Positions 8,094-14,886 of a DNA stretch of 34,668 bases are shown piece by piece (the stretch's first letter is position 1; every line of letters starts with the position of its first letter). The position numbers and the translations under genes are program-made. The stretch lies in contig JAQCNM010000086.1 of NCBI GenBank assembly GCA_028275025.1, positions 1-34,668 on the forward strand, read 5' to 3'. This DNA is from Halovenus sp. Its GTDB lineage: Archaea > Halobacteriota > Halobacteria > Halobacteriales > Haloarculaceae. Under the pieces are notes generated by a model. That model ran no database searches. It saw only the letters and a list, made by a program, of their open reading frames with translations, and had not been told where the DNA came from.

Positions 8094-8537
8094 ATGGGAG
8101 CGAACACACTAGATGCAGACCTGCGTCGCCGGACGTGGAAGCTCCTCCAACCCGGGCAGATCACGCTCGACGGGCTGGTCGTCCACACCGACCTCGGGCG
8201 GAGCCACGAGACCGAGATGCACCAGGTCAGTGTCGAGGTGGGTGACATCATCGCCGACCACGCCGGCCACGACCCCCGCGAGACGTTCGTCTACTCGGGC
8301 ACCGACGACCCCGAGTTCGCCTCGAACCAGCACCAGGGGCTGACACTCGACGGGGAGTCGTTTGTCTGGGAGTGCCAGCAACTGCTCCGCGACGGAACGT
8401 TCGACGTGGTGTTCTACTTCGAGGCCGACGCCGGGGTTGGGGGGATTCTCGACGACGTTCGCGATGCGGGACACGCGGCGACCGGCGTGCGCGGCGACGC
8501 GGAGACACCTGCGGGCGCTGCAATCGACGGCGACTGA
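8094..8537 (+). CDS. DUF5778 family protein
   Basis: A 147-residue soluble acidic protein with no membrane segment or signal peptide. It matches, from memory, the haloarchaeal family DUF5778 (LLQPGQITLDGLVVHTDL, GFVWECQQLL-like region, FDVVFYFEADAGVGGIL). No catalytic motif is visible and the function is unknown. It begins 59 bases after aceB on the same strand. The TAAG-containing segment at about 8063-8071 could be its own promoter, so an operon with aceB is not certain. Confidence 0.72.
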   Translation: MGANTLDADLRRRTWKLLQPGQITLDGLVVHTDLGRSHETEMHQVSVEVGDIIADHAGHDPRETFVYSGTDDPEFASNQHQGLTLDGESFVWECQQLLRDGTFDVVFYFEADAGVGGILDDVRDAGHAATGVRGDAETPAGAAIDGD

Positions 8538-8571
8538 CCCCGAGACGGCGGCCGTATCGACCCCGAAACGC

Positions 8572-8579
8572 TTGTATGC
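8572..8579 (+). promoter_or_regulatory. TATA-like element of the TraB-family gene
   Basis: TTGTATGC lies 22-29 bases upstream of the ATG at 8601, consistent with a leaderless transcript. Confidence 0.45.
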
Positions 8580-8600
8580 AGGCGGTGACAACCCGGAACG

Positions 8601-10205
8601 ATGACAGACGACGGGCCGGCGGACGCGGCCGACAGCGAGCCGCAGGCCCACAGGCCAACCGACTCGACACCGCTGGTCGACGCCGAGGAATCCGCCGGGG
8701 CGGCCGGCGAGGGGTCGGTCACGGTCGTCGGAACGGCACACGTCTCCCAGGAGAGTGTCGACGAGGTTCGCGAGACGATCGACCGCGAGCGGCCGGACGT
8801 GGTCGCGGTCGAACTCGACGAGACACGGTACCGCCGGCTAAAGGGTGAGACACCCGACGACATCGACCCCGGTGACGTTATCTCCGGCAAGACGGTCTAC
8901 CAGTTTCTCGCCTACTGGCTGCTGTCGTACGTACAGGCCCGCCTGGGTGACCAGTTCGACGTCGAACCCGGCGCAGACATGATGGCGGCCGTCGAGGCCG
9001 CAGAGACACGTGGCAGCGGCGTTGCACTCGTCGACCGGGACATCCAGACGACCGTCCAGCGGCTCTGGACTCGCATCCGTCTGCGCGAGAAACTCTCGAT
9101 TCTGGCCGCGTTGCTCGTCGAACTGAGCGGCCCGTGGGGTGCCGGGGTCACGCTCGGCTACATCGTCGGGCTTCCGGTCGCGATACTCACCACGGCGTTT
9201 TCGGGGCAGCTGTTTCTGCCGGCCGCGCCCGACAGTTCCCTTCCGCTCTTGGGCGGGTTGGCCGGAACACTCGTCTCCGCGCTCGACTGGCTACTGGTCG
9301 CGACGGTCGTCGCGCTGGCGGTCGGACTCCCGCTCGGTGCGTTGCTCGCACGCGCCACAGGTAGCGTCTCGGAGGCAGAGCTCGACCTGGACAGGCTGAC
9401 CGACGCGGACGTGGTGACCGCGATGATCGAGGAGTTCCGTCGGTTCTCACCCGGCGGTGCCGAGGCGCTCATCGACGAGCGTGACGCGTTTATCGCTCAC
9501 CGGCTGCTCGCACTTCGGGAGGCCGGCTACGACGTCGTCGCCGTCGTCGGTGCGGGCCACCGGGCGGGTATCGAACGGTATCTCGCCACCCCCGAGGAGC
9601 TCCCCCCACCGGAGTCACTCGTCGGTGAGGTGTCCTCCAGCCGCCTCGCATCGACCCTGTACAAGGGGGTCGGCTACGCCTTTACACTCGGGTTCGTGGT
9701 GTTTTTCGTTCTCCTGGCGGTGGCCGGTGTCCAGGGTGAGTTTCTCCTCCGTGTGTTCGTAGCGTGGGTGCTGGTAAACGGTGTCGTCGCCGCGGCACTG
9801 GCCCTCGTGGCCGGTGCCCACTGGACTAGCGCCGGTGTCGGCGGTGCGGTCGCCTGGCTCACGAGCATCAACCCCCTGCTCGCGCCGGGCTGGTTCGCCG
9901 GCTACGTCGAACTGCGCCACACTCCGGTCAACGTCTCCGATATCAGCCGACTCAACGAGATGCTCAAGAACGACGAGACACCGCTTTTACGACTGCTCCG
10001 CCGGATGCGCAACGAGGTCCCCCTGTTCCGGCTCATCCTCATCGTCGGCATGACCAACATCGGGAGTTTCCTCGCGAGTGTCTTCTTCGCGACGGTGCTT
10101 TTGCCCTGGCTGGCGGCCGACATCGGGGGGGTGAGCGGGCTCGGTGAGGAGATGCTCGCCGGTGCACAGGAGAGTGCCGAACTCATCTGGGAGACGCTGA
10201 CGTGA
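8601..10205 (+). CDS. TraB/PrgY family membrane protein
   Basis: A 534-residue TraB-family protein. After an acidic 35-residue leader come the family motifs VTVVGTAHVSQESVDEV, DVVAVELDETRYRRL and, later, VVAVVGAGHRAGIERYL. These are the conserved His/Ser/Glu and GxxH elements of the TIKI/TraB metal-dependent hydrolase superfamily. Two hydrophobic segments interrupt the catalytic part at about residues 175-255, and several more form a C-terminal membrane domain (about 355-525). Bacterial homologues inhibit pheromone peptides; the archaeal role is unknown. The stop overlaps the GTG start of a site-2 protease by 4 bases, implying tight co-expression and perhaps shared membrane-protein processing or peptide control. 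Confidence 0.88.
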   Translation: MTDDGPADAADSEPQAHRPTDSTPLVDAEESAGAAGEGSVTVVGTAHVSQESVDEVRETIDRERPDVVAVELDETRYRRLKGETPDDIDPGDVISGKTVYQFLAYWLLSYVQARLGDQFDVEPGADMMAAVEAAETRGSGVALVDRDIQTTVQRLWTRIRLREKLSILAALLVELSGPWGAGVTLGYIVGLPVAILTTAFSGQLFLPAAPDSSLPLLGGLAGTLVSALDWLLVATVVALAVGLPLGALLARATGSVSEAELDLDRLTDADVVTAMIEEFRRFSPGGAEALIDERDAFIAHRLLALREAGYDVVAVVGAGHRAGIERYLATPEELPPPESLVGEVSSSRLASTLYKGVGYAFTLGFVVFFVLLAVAGVQGEFLLRVFVAWVLVNGVVAAALALVAGAHWTSAGVGGAVAWLTSINPLLAPGWFAGYVELRHTPVNVSDISRLNEMLKNDETPLLRLLRRMRNEVPLFRLILIVGMTNIGSFLASVFFATVLLPWLAADIGGVSGLGEEMLAGAQESAELIWETLT

Positions 10206-10849
10206 CCGCACGCACGTACGCACTCCGCGGGGTACAGTTCGACCGGCGGGAGCTCCGTGACCTGTCTGTTGCCTGGCTCGCACTCGGTCTGGCGTTCACC
10301 TTCTTTCTGGCACCACAGGAGGCTCTCCAGCCTACACCGGCGGCGCTCTCCGGGCTCACGGACCTGTTCGCCGCGAGTATGCTCACCGCCGGAACGGCGT
10401 TTCTACTCCACGAACTCGCCCACAAGGTCGTCGCCGTTCGGTTCGGACAGACCGCGGCGTTTCGTGCCGACTACGGGCTGCTGGCGCTCGCGGTGGCCTC
10501 CGGACTGGCCGGGTTCCTGTTTGCCGCGCCCGGTGCTGTCTACCACCGCGGGCGCATCACCGACCGACAGAACGGGCTCGTCGCCGTTGCCGGCCCGGTG
10601 ACGAATCTCGCGCTCGCGGTCGGGTTTCTGGTGCCGTTGTTTCTGACCGGTGGGCTCGTCGCCGAGGTTGCACGACTCGGTGTGCTCGTAAACGTCTTTC
10701 TCGCGGCGTTCAACATGCTGCCTGTCGGCCCGCTGGACGGTCGGACGGTGCTCGACTGGCACCCCGTTCCGTTTGCCGGTGTGTTGCTCGTCGCGGTCGG
10801 TTTCGGTGTGGTGTTTGCGCTGACCGTGGGTCTGTCGATCGGGCTGTGA
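10202..10849 (+). CDS. M50-type site-2 (intramembrane) metalloprotease
   Basis: A 215-residue polytopic membrane protease. The zinc-binding HELAH motif is at residues 70-74 inside a hydrophobic segment. The third ligand comes from NMLPVGPLDG (171-180, Asp179). This is the conserved pairing of peptidase M50 proteins, which cut substrates within the membrane. Further conserved features are the AAPGAVYHRG loop and GPVTN before the second half. No PDZ or CBS domain is attached. GTG 10202 overlaps the TraB-family stop (GTGA), so translation is coupled. The substrate is unknown. Confidence 0.88.
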   Translation: MTARTYALRGVQFDRRELRDLSVAWLALGLAFTFFLAPQEALQPTPAALSGLTDLFAASMLTAGTAFLLHELAHKVVAVRFGQTAAFRADYGLLALAVASGLAGFLFAAPGAVYHRGRITDRQNGLVAVAGPVTNLALAVGFLVPLFLTGGLVAEVARLGVLVNVFLAAFNMLPVGPLDGRTVLDWHPVPFAGVLLVAVGFGVVFALTVGLSIGL

Positions 10850-10898
10850 TCCCCGTCTCGAACGGGGTTTCTCGACCCTGTCGCCCGCGAGCGACGGG

Positions 10899-10905
10899 CT
10901 TTTGT
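10899..10905 (+). promoter_or_regulatory. TATA-like element of purM
   Basis: CTTTTGT lies 24-30 bases before the GTG at 10929. This supports that GTG rather than the TTG at 10902 chosen in the ORF track. Confidence 0.45.
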
Positions 10906-10928
10906 CCGGGCCCGCCGGCCACCCGACA

Positions 10929-11927
10929 GTGACAACGGGAACCGATCAAGACACCGAGACCGACGACGAGGGGCTCACCTACGCGGCGGCGGGTGTCGAC
11001 ATCGACGCGAGCGAGGCGGCGACGGCGGCGCTGGTCGGGGCAGCCGGCGAGTTCGAGGGTGACTACGCCGGGCTGGTCGACCTCGGCGAGTCGTATCTCG
11101 CGCTCGCAACCGACGGTGTCGGAACAAAGCTGCTGGTCGCCGAGGCTGTCGACGACTACTCCACGGTCGGTATCGACTGTCTGGCGATGAACGTCAACGA
11201 CCTCGTCGCGCAGGGGGTCGAGCCGGTTGCCTTCGTCGACTACCTCGCCGTCGAGGAGCCCGACGACCGGACTGCCGAACAGCTCGGCGAGGGGTTGCGT
11301 CGCGGGGCCGAGGCGGCCGGTGTCGCGCTCGTCGGTGGCGAGACGGCGGTGTTGCCGGACATCGTCTCCGGGCTGGACGTTGCGGGTGCGTGTGCCGGGC
11401 TCGCGCCGAAGACGGCGCTGTTTCCCGGTGTGGCCGAGGTCGGGGACGCGGTCGTCGGCTGGCCCTCTAGCGGTATCCACTCGAACGGGCTGACACTGGC
11501 CCGGGAGGCGGTCACCCGCGAGTACGAGTACACCGACCCGTTTCCGCCCGACCCCGCCCGACGCATCGGCGACGTTCTGCTCGAACCGACGCGGCTGTAC
11601 ACAGACCTGCTCGACCCGCTCCGGGAACACGGTGTACACGCGGCCGCCCACATCACCGGCGGCGGCTGGACGAACCTCTCCCGGATGGGACCCAACCGCT
11701 ACGAGATCACCGACCCGTTCGACCCACAGCCCGTGTTCGAGTTCGTCCAGCAGACGGGTGTGGTCGACGACGCGGAGATGCACCGGACGTTCAACATGGG
11801 AACGGGGTTCGTCGCTGCGCTCCCGCCCGCCGACGCGGAGGCGCTCGCGGCGGCGACAGACGGCCGACTCGTCGGGACTGTCACCGACGGTGAGGCGGTC
11901 GCGGTTCGGGGGCTGTCACTGTCCTGA
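10929..11927 (+). CDS. purM: Phosphoribosylformylglycinamidine cyclo-ligase
   Basis: A 332-residue AIR synthetase. It performs the ATP-dependent ring closure of FGAM to 5-aminoimidazole ribonucleotide, step 5 of purine biosynthesis. Family segments are clear: GLTYAAAGVDIDA at the N-terminus, ATDGVGTKLL, AMNVNDLVAQG, LVGGETAVLPD, GWPSSGIHSNG and HITGGGWTNL. The length is normal. The track begins at TTG 10902, whose added residues SGPAGHPT are promoter sequence; GTG 10929 fits both the TATA spacing and the usual N-terminus. No other pur gene is nearby, so it appears to be a single-gene unit. Confidence 0.94.
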   Translation: MTTGTDQDTETDDEGLTYAAAGVDIDASEAATAALVGAAGEFEGDYAGLVDLGESYLALATDGVGTKLLVAEAVDDYSTVGIDCLAMNVNDLVAQGVEPVAFVDYLAVEEPDDRTAEQLGEGLRRGAEAAGVALVGGETAVLPDIVSGLDVAGACAGLAPKTALFPGVAEVGDAVVGWPSSGIHSNGLTLAREAVTREYEYTDPFPPDPARRIGDVLLEPTRLYTDLLDPLREHGVHAAAHITGGGWTNLSRMGPNRYEITDPFDPQPVFEFVQQTGVVDDAEMHRTFNMGTGFVAALPPADAEALAAATDGRLVGTVTDGEAVAVRGLSLS

Positions 11928-11969
11928 GCCACGCGTCGGATCGGTTCCCGCGGTGGTACCCCGTCTCCG

Positions 11970-12518
11970 TCAGGAGATGTGTCGGGCGATGTCGGCCTCG
12001 GTGATGATGCCGACGACCCCGCCCCCTTCGACGACGAGCACGGCGTCGTCGTGGTCGAGTTTGGCGTCGACGGTGTCGATCGTGGCGTCGGGTTCGACGG
12101 TGCTTATCCCCTCGTCCATCACCGTCGCGACCGGCAGATCACCCACACTCTCCTCTGTATCCGAGCGCTCCCGGACCGCAGAGGTGGTTATCAGCCCCTC
12201 TGGCCTGTCGTCGCGCACCACCGGTAGCTGTGAGTAGCCCCGCTCGGCCATCAGTCGGGTCGTCTCGTGGACGCTCTCGTCGGGTTGGACACTGGCCACC
12301 GGCGAGTGCATCAGGTCCGACGCGCGGAGTAACCGCCCCTCTGCCTGCTGGAGTGCGTTGACGACGCGCCGGAGTGTCGACAGCCGCGGGTCCACGTCGC
12401 CGCCCTCGATACGTGCGATGAGCGGCTGGGAGACGTCGGCCCTGTCGGCCAGTTCACTCTGCGTGAGATCGAGTTCCGTCCGGCGCTCGCGCAGGTCTTC
12501 CGGCGTCGGTAGCTCCAT
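11970..12518 (-). CDS. XRE-type HTH regulator with two CBS domains
   Basis: A 182-residue predicted transcriptional regulator. Residues about 8-62 form a Cro/C1-type helix-turn-helix (LTQSELADRADVSQPLIARI). Two CBS repeats follow (about 68-120, LMHSPVASVQPDESV, and about 130-182, VMDEGISTVEPDAT), ending GIITEADIARHIS. The CBS pair probably senses an adenine nucleotide or SAM-like ligand and modulates DNA binding. The target is unknown. The ORF track extends 43 residues upstream into promoter sequence; ATG 12518 (MELPTPEDLRERR) is the natural start. Confidence 0.88.
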   Translation of the reverse strand: MELPTPEDLRERRTELDLTQSELADRADVSQPLIARIEGGDVDPRLSTLRRVVNALQQAEGRLLRASDLMHSPVASVQPDESVHETTRLMAERGYSQLPVVRDDRPEGLITTSAVRERSDTEESVGDLPVATVMDEGISTVEPDATIDTVDAKLDHDDAVLVVEGGGVVGIITEADIARHIS

Positions 12519-12540
12519 ACGACGACATAACTCGAAGTAA

Positions 12541-12550
12541 TACAAAAAGC
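12541..12550 (-). promoter_or_regulatory. TATA-like element of the XRE-CBS gene
   Basis: GCTTTTTGTA on the minus strand lies 23-32 bases before the ATG at 12518. A partial dyad (ACT-N3-AGT) lies between it and the start codon, where an autoregulating HTH protein could bind. Confidence 0.5.
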
Positions 12551-12573
12551 TATCGACGGCCCGCCGACGGCCG

Positions 12574-12924
12574 TTACTCCTCCTCGTCGAGTTCGGCAGT
12601 GTCGATGATCTCGAGCGGGATGTCCCGGAGTGCACCGCCGATATCACTCTTTGCGATGCGCTGGGCGTGCTCTACACTCTCTGCGTTGAACACGTCCAGT
12701 TCGAGTATCAACCCGACGAGAGCGGTATCGGCGGCGACAAACGCCGAGTCGAACGGTTCGCCACACGCCGGACAGTTGGTGAACCCGACCTCGACCTCGA
12801 CGTAGTCCATCTCCTCGCTGTTGAGACGCTTCCCGGCCTCGCTCACGGCGACCCCGATGGCGTCGTCGACGTTGTCGACATCACGAACCAGCCAGGCAGC
12901 CTCTAGCACAACACGGTAGTTCAT
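12574..12924 (-). CDS. DUF555/UPF0212 family protein
   Basis: A 116-residue archaeal protein of unknown function matching UPF0212/DUF555 from [16 protein letters not shown] through [11 protein letters not shown]. It contains one CPACG pair ([13 protein letters not shown]), which could contribute to metal binding in a dimer. There is no signal or membrane segment. The track adds 116 residues upstream, antisense to psmB; the ATG at 12924 starts the conserved region. It is on the same strand as the XRE-CBS gene, 55 bases upstream of it, and divergent from psmB. Confidence 0.82.
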   Translation of the reverse strand: MNYRVVLEAAWLVRDVDNVDDAIGVAVSEAGKRLNSEEMDYVEVEVGFTNCPACGEPFDSAFVAADTALVGLILELDVFNAESVEHAQRIAKSDIGGALRDIPLEIIDTAELDEEE

Positions 12925-13023
12925 ACTCTCTCGTCGGGCCGACAGTACTCGTCCTTTTTGATTCGGGCCCGTCGGGGTTGGTGTTCTCACCCGGTCCACC
13001 CACCGGTTCACCCGAACAGGTAG

Positions 13024-13032
13024 CTTCTTACG
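13024..13032 (+). promoter_or_regulatory. TATA-like element of psmB
   Basis: CTTCTTACG lies 23-31 bases before the ATG at 13055. Confidence 0.4.
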
Positions 13033-13054
13033 TACAGGCCTACTACTACAGATA

Positions 13055-13771
13055 ATGCGTGATGGAATCTTCTCGGGCGACCGAGCACACCCCGCACAGC
13101 GGTTCGAGAACGACCCACACGAGCCGGAACTCGGAACTATCCCGGACGGCACGTCCGATGCGGATTCGGTGAAAAAGACCGGAACGACCACCATCGGTAT
13201 CTCCACCGAGGACGCTGCGGTCATCGCCACCGACATGCGTGCGAGTCTCGGCGGCCGCTTCGTCTCGAACAAGAACGTTCAGAAGGTCGAGCAGATCCAC
13301 CCGACGGCCGCGCTGACACTGGTCGGTAGTGTCGGCGGCGCACAGTCGTTTATCCGGAGCCTCCGTGCCGAGGCGAACCTCTACGAGACCCGCCGTGGCG
13401 GGCAGATGAGCATGACCGCGCTCTCGACGCTCGCTGGCAACTTCGCCCGCGGCGGTCCGTTTCTCGCGATCAACCCCATCCTGGGTGGCATCGACGACGA
13501 GGGTGCACACGTGTACAGTATCGACCCCGCCGGCGGCGTGATGGAGGACAACTACACCGTGACAGGCTCCGGTCTAACAGTCGCGTACGGTACTCTCGAG
13601 GACCGCTACGAGCAGGATATGTCGCTCGAGGCCGCACAGCAGGCCGCCGTCGCGAGCGTCGAGGCCGCCGCCGAGCGCGACACCGGTTCCGGTAACGGCG
13701 TCTACCTCGCGACAGTCACCGAGGAGGGTGTCGACATAGACGACTACGACCTCGACGAGTTCGACACCTGA
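13055..13771 (+). CDS. psmB: Proteasome beta subunit
   Basis: A 238-residue catalytic beta subunit of the archaeal 20S proteasome, which degrades unfolded or SAMP-tagged proteins with PAN ATPases. The first 43 residues form an acidic propeptide removed autocatalytically at [11 protein letters not shown], exposing the nucleophile Thr44 (Thr1 of the mature chain). Asp60 (mature Asp17) and Lys77, aligned to bacterial-type Lys33 with one inserted residue, complete the active-site set. The G-rich [16 protein letters not shown] segment is typical. The acidic C-terminus ([12 protein letters not shown]) is a haloarchaeal trait. The CinA-family gene starts 7 bases downstream, so the two are probably one operon. 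Confidence 0.97.
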   Translation: MRDGIFSGDRAHPAQRFENDPHEPELGTIPDGTSDADSVKKTGTTTIGISTEDAAVIATDMRASLGGRFVSNKNVQKVEQIHPTAALTLVGSVGGAQSFIRSLRAEANLYETRRGGQMSMTALSTLAGNFARGGPFLAINPILGGIDDEGAHVYSIDPAGGVMEDNYTVTGSGLTVAYGTLEDRYEQDMSLEAAQQAAVASVEAAAERDTGSGNGVYLATVTEEGVDIDDYDLDEFDT

Positions 13772-13778
13772 GTGGGCG

Positions 13779-14276
13779 ATGACCGACAGGTCACCTGTCG
13801 AGCGTGTCGGTGACCGGTTGCGCGAGACCGGTGTGATGGTCGCGGTGGCCGAATCGAGCACCGGCGGACTGGTGTGTTCTTGGCTAACAGACGTTCCCGG
13901 GTCGAGTGACTACTTCGACCGGGGGGTAGTCTCGTACTCGAACGCGGCAAAGGTCGAGGTGCTCGGCGTGAACTCGGCCACACTAAATGAACACGGTGCC
14001 GTCTCCGAGCAGACTGCCCGCGAGATGGCAGTCGGCGTCCGTGACCTGGCCGGGACCGCCTGGGGGGTCTCGACGACCGGTGTCGCCGGCCCCGGCGGTG
14101 GAACGGCCCGTACACCTGTCGGGACAGTCTACATCGGTGTCGCACGCCGGAACGGCGACGGGTCGGCCGTGTCGGCCGAGCGCTACGAGTTCGACGGCAC
14201 GCGAGACGCCTGCAAGCGACAGTTCACCAGACAGGCCCTCACCGACCTGCTCGACGCGGTCGAATCCGACCGCTGA
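13779..14276 (+). CDS. CinA C-terminal family protein (nicotinamide-nucleotide amidase-like)
   Basis: A 165-residue stand-alone CinA C-terminal domain. Family motifs are MVAVAESSTGGLVCSWL, GVVSYSNAAKVEVLGV and TGVAGPGGGTARTPVGTVYIG. In bacteria this domain (PncC) deamidates nicotinamide mononucleotide for NAD salvage. The N-terminal molybdopterin-like CinA domain is absent, as in many archaea. ATG 13779 is 7 bases after the psmB stop, implying co-transcription with the proteasome gene, although no functional link is established. Confidence 0.88.
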   Translation: MTDRSPVERVGDRLRETGVMVAVAESSTGGLVCSWLTDVPGSSDYFDRGVVSYSNAAKVEVLGVNSATLNEHGAVSEQTAREMAVGVRDLAGTAWGVSTTGVAGPGGGTARTPVGTVYIGVARRNGDGSAVSAERYEFDGTRDACKRQFTRQALTDLLDAVESDR

Positions 14277-14347
14277 CAGCCGTCTCGACACACTGTCGGG
14301 ACAGCACGTGATCGAATCCCGAACCGACAGCAGTTCCTCCGCCCGGT

Positions 14348-14665
14348 TCACTCCTCGTGCCCGCTCGACGCCGGACGGCCCAGTTCCCGCTCGACGGCCT
14401 CAACCTTCGCCGCCGCCGCTTGGTCGACAGTCCGCTTGTCGTCTATCTTCAGGAACGTCCCGACACGGTCACCCTCGACGGCCTCGTGGGCGGCCTGTGC
14501 CGCGGCGAACACCTCGGCGGCCGTCTCGGCCTCGATAATCGTCCCCATCGGTGTGGTCTCGTACTCGACGTCGAACGCCTCGAGACGCTCGACCGCCGTC
14601 GCAACTGCCGGTGCCATACTCCCTTCCGTGTCGGGTGAGACACTCAGAAACGCGGTTGTCGTCAT
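14348..14665 (-). CDS. MTH1187 family thiamine-binding protein (DUF77)
   Basis: A 105-residue member of the MTH1187/YkoF-like small ferredoxin-fold family. Conserved features are FLSVSPDTEGSMAPAVATAV, the YETTPMGTIIEAE strand and a HEAVEGDRVGTFLKIDDKR segment. Characterised relatives bind thiamine or the HMP moiety as oligomers; no catalytic activity is implied. The ORF track extends 57 residues upstream into intergenic DNA. The ATG at 14665 has a TATA-like element at the right distance. It converges with the CinA-family gene and is divergent from the ABC transporter operon. Confidence 0.85.
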   Translation of the reverse strand: MTTTAFLSVSPDTEGSMAPAVATAVERLEAFDVEYETTPMGTIIEAETAAEVFAAAQAAHEAVEGDRVGTFLKIDDKRTVDQAAAAKVEAVERELGRPASSGHEE

Positions 14666-14687
14666 AGCTTCCCGTTCGGTCGGAGCG

Positions 14688-14695
14688 ATAATGCA
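14688..14695 (-). promoter_or_regulatory. TATA-like element of the thiamine-binding protein gene
   Basis: GCATTATC on the minus strand lies 23-30 bases before the ATG at 14665. Confidence 0.45.
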
Positions 14696-14851
14696 CGTTC
14701 CGACATCGGAGGCTAGTTTGGCCCGTCGGCTACCGGCACGTCGTGGTTCTCCCGACCCCGACAACCAGACCGTGACCACTCCCGGGTCGACACTCGAACC
14801 CACGAGACGACCGGTTGCTGTTCCGTACCGTGTCACCGTGTTTCGATGCGA

Positions 14852-14861
14852 TACTTTTATG
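14852..14861 (+). promoter_or_regulatory. TATA-like element of the peptide-type ABC transporter operon
   Basis: TACTTTTATG is the strongest AT-rich element in the 221-base divergent spacer. It lies 26-35 bases before the ATG at 14887. A direct repeat, ACCGTGT, occurs just upstream at about 14827-14842. Confidence 0.55.
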
Positions 14862-14886
14862 AAGTTCTGCGGAGAATTGAGTCCGT

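Noticed and set aside
10902-10928. TTG start for purM
   Set aside because: The TATA-like CTTTTGT overlaps it; GTG 10929 gives the proper spacing and N-terminus.
10711-11783. 357-residue minus-strand ORF over purM
   Set aside because: purM motifs are unambiguous on the plus strand; the antisense frame has none.
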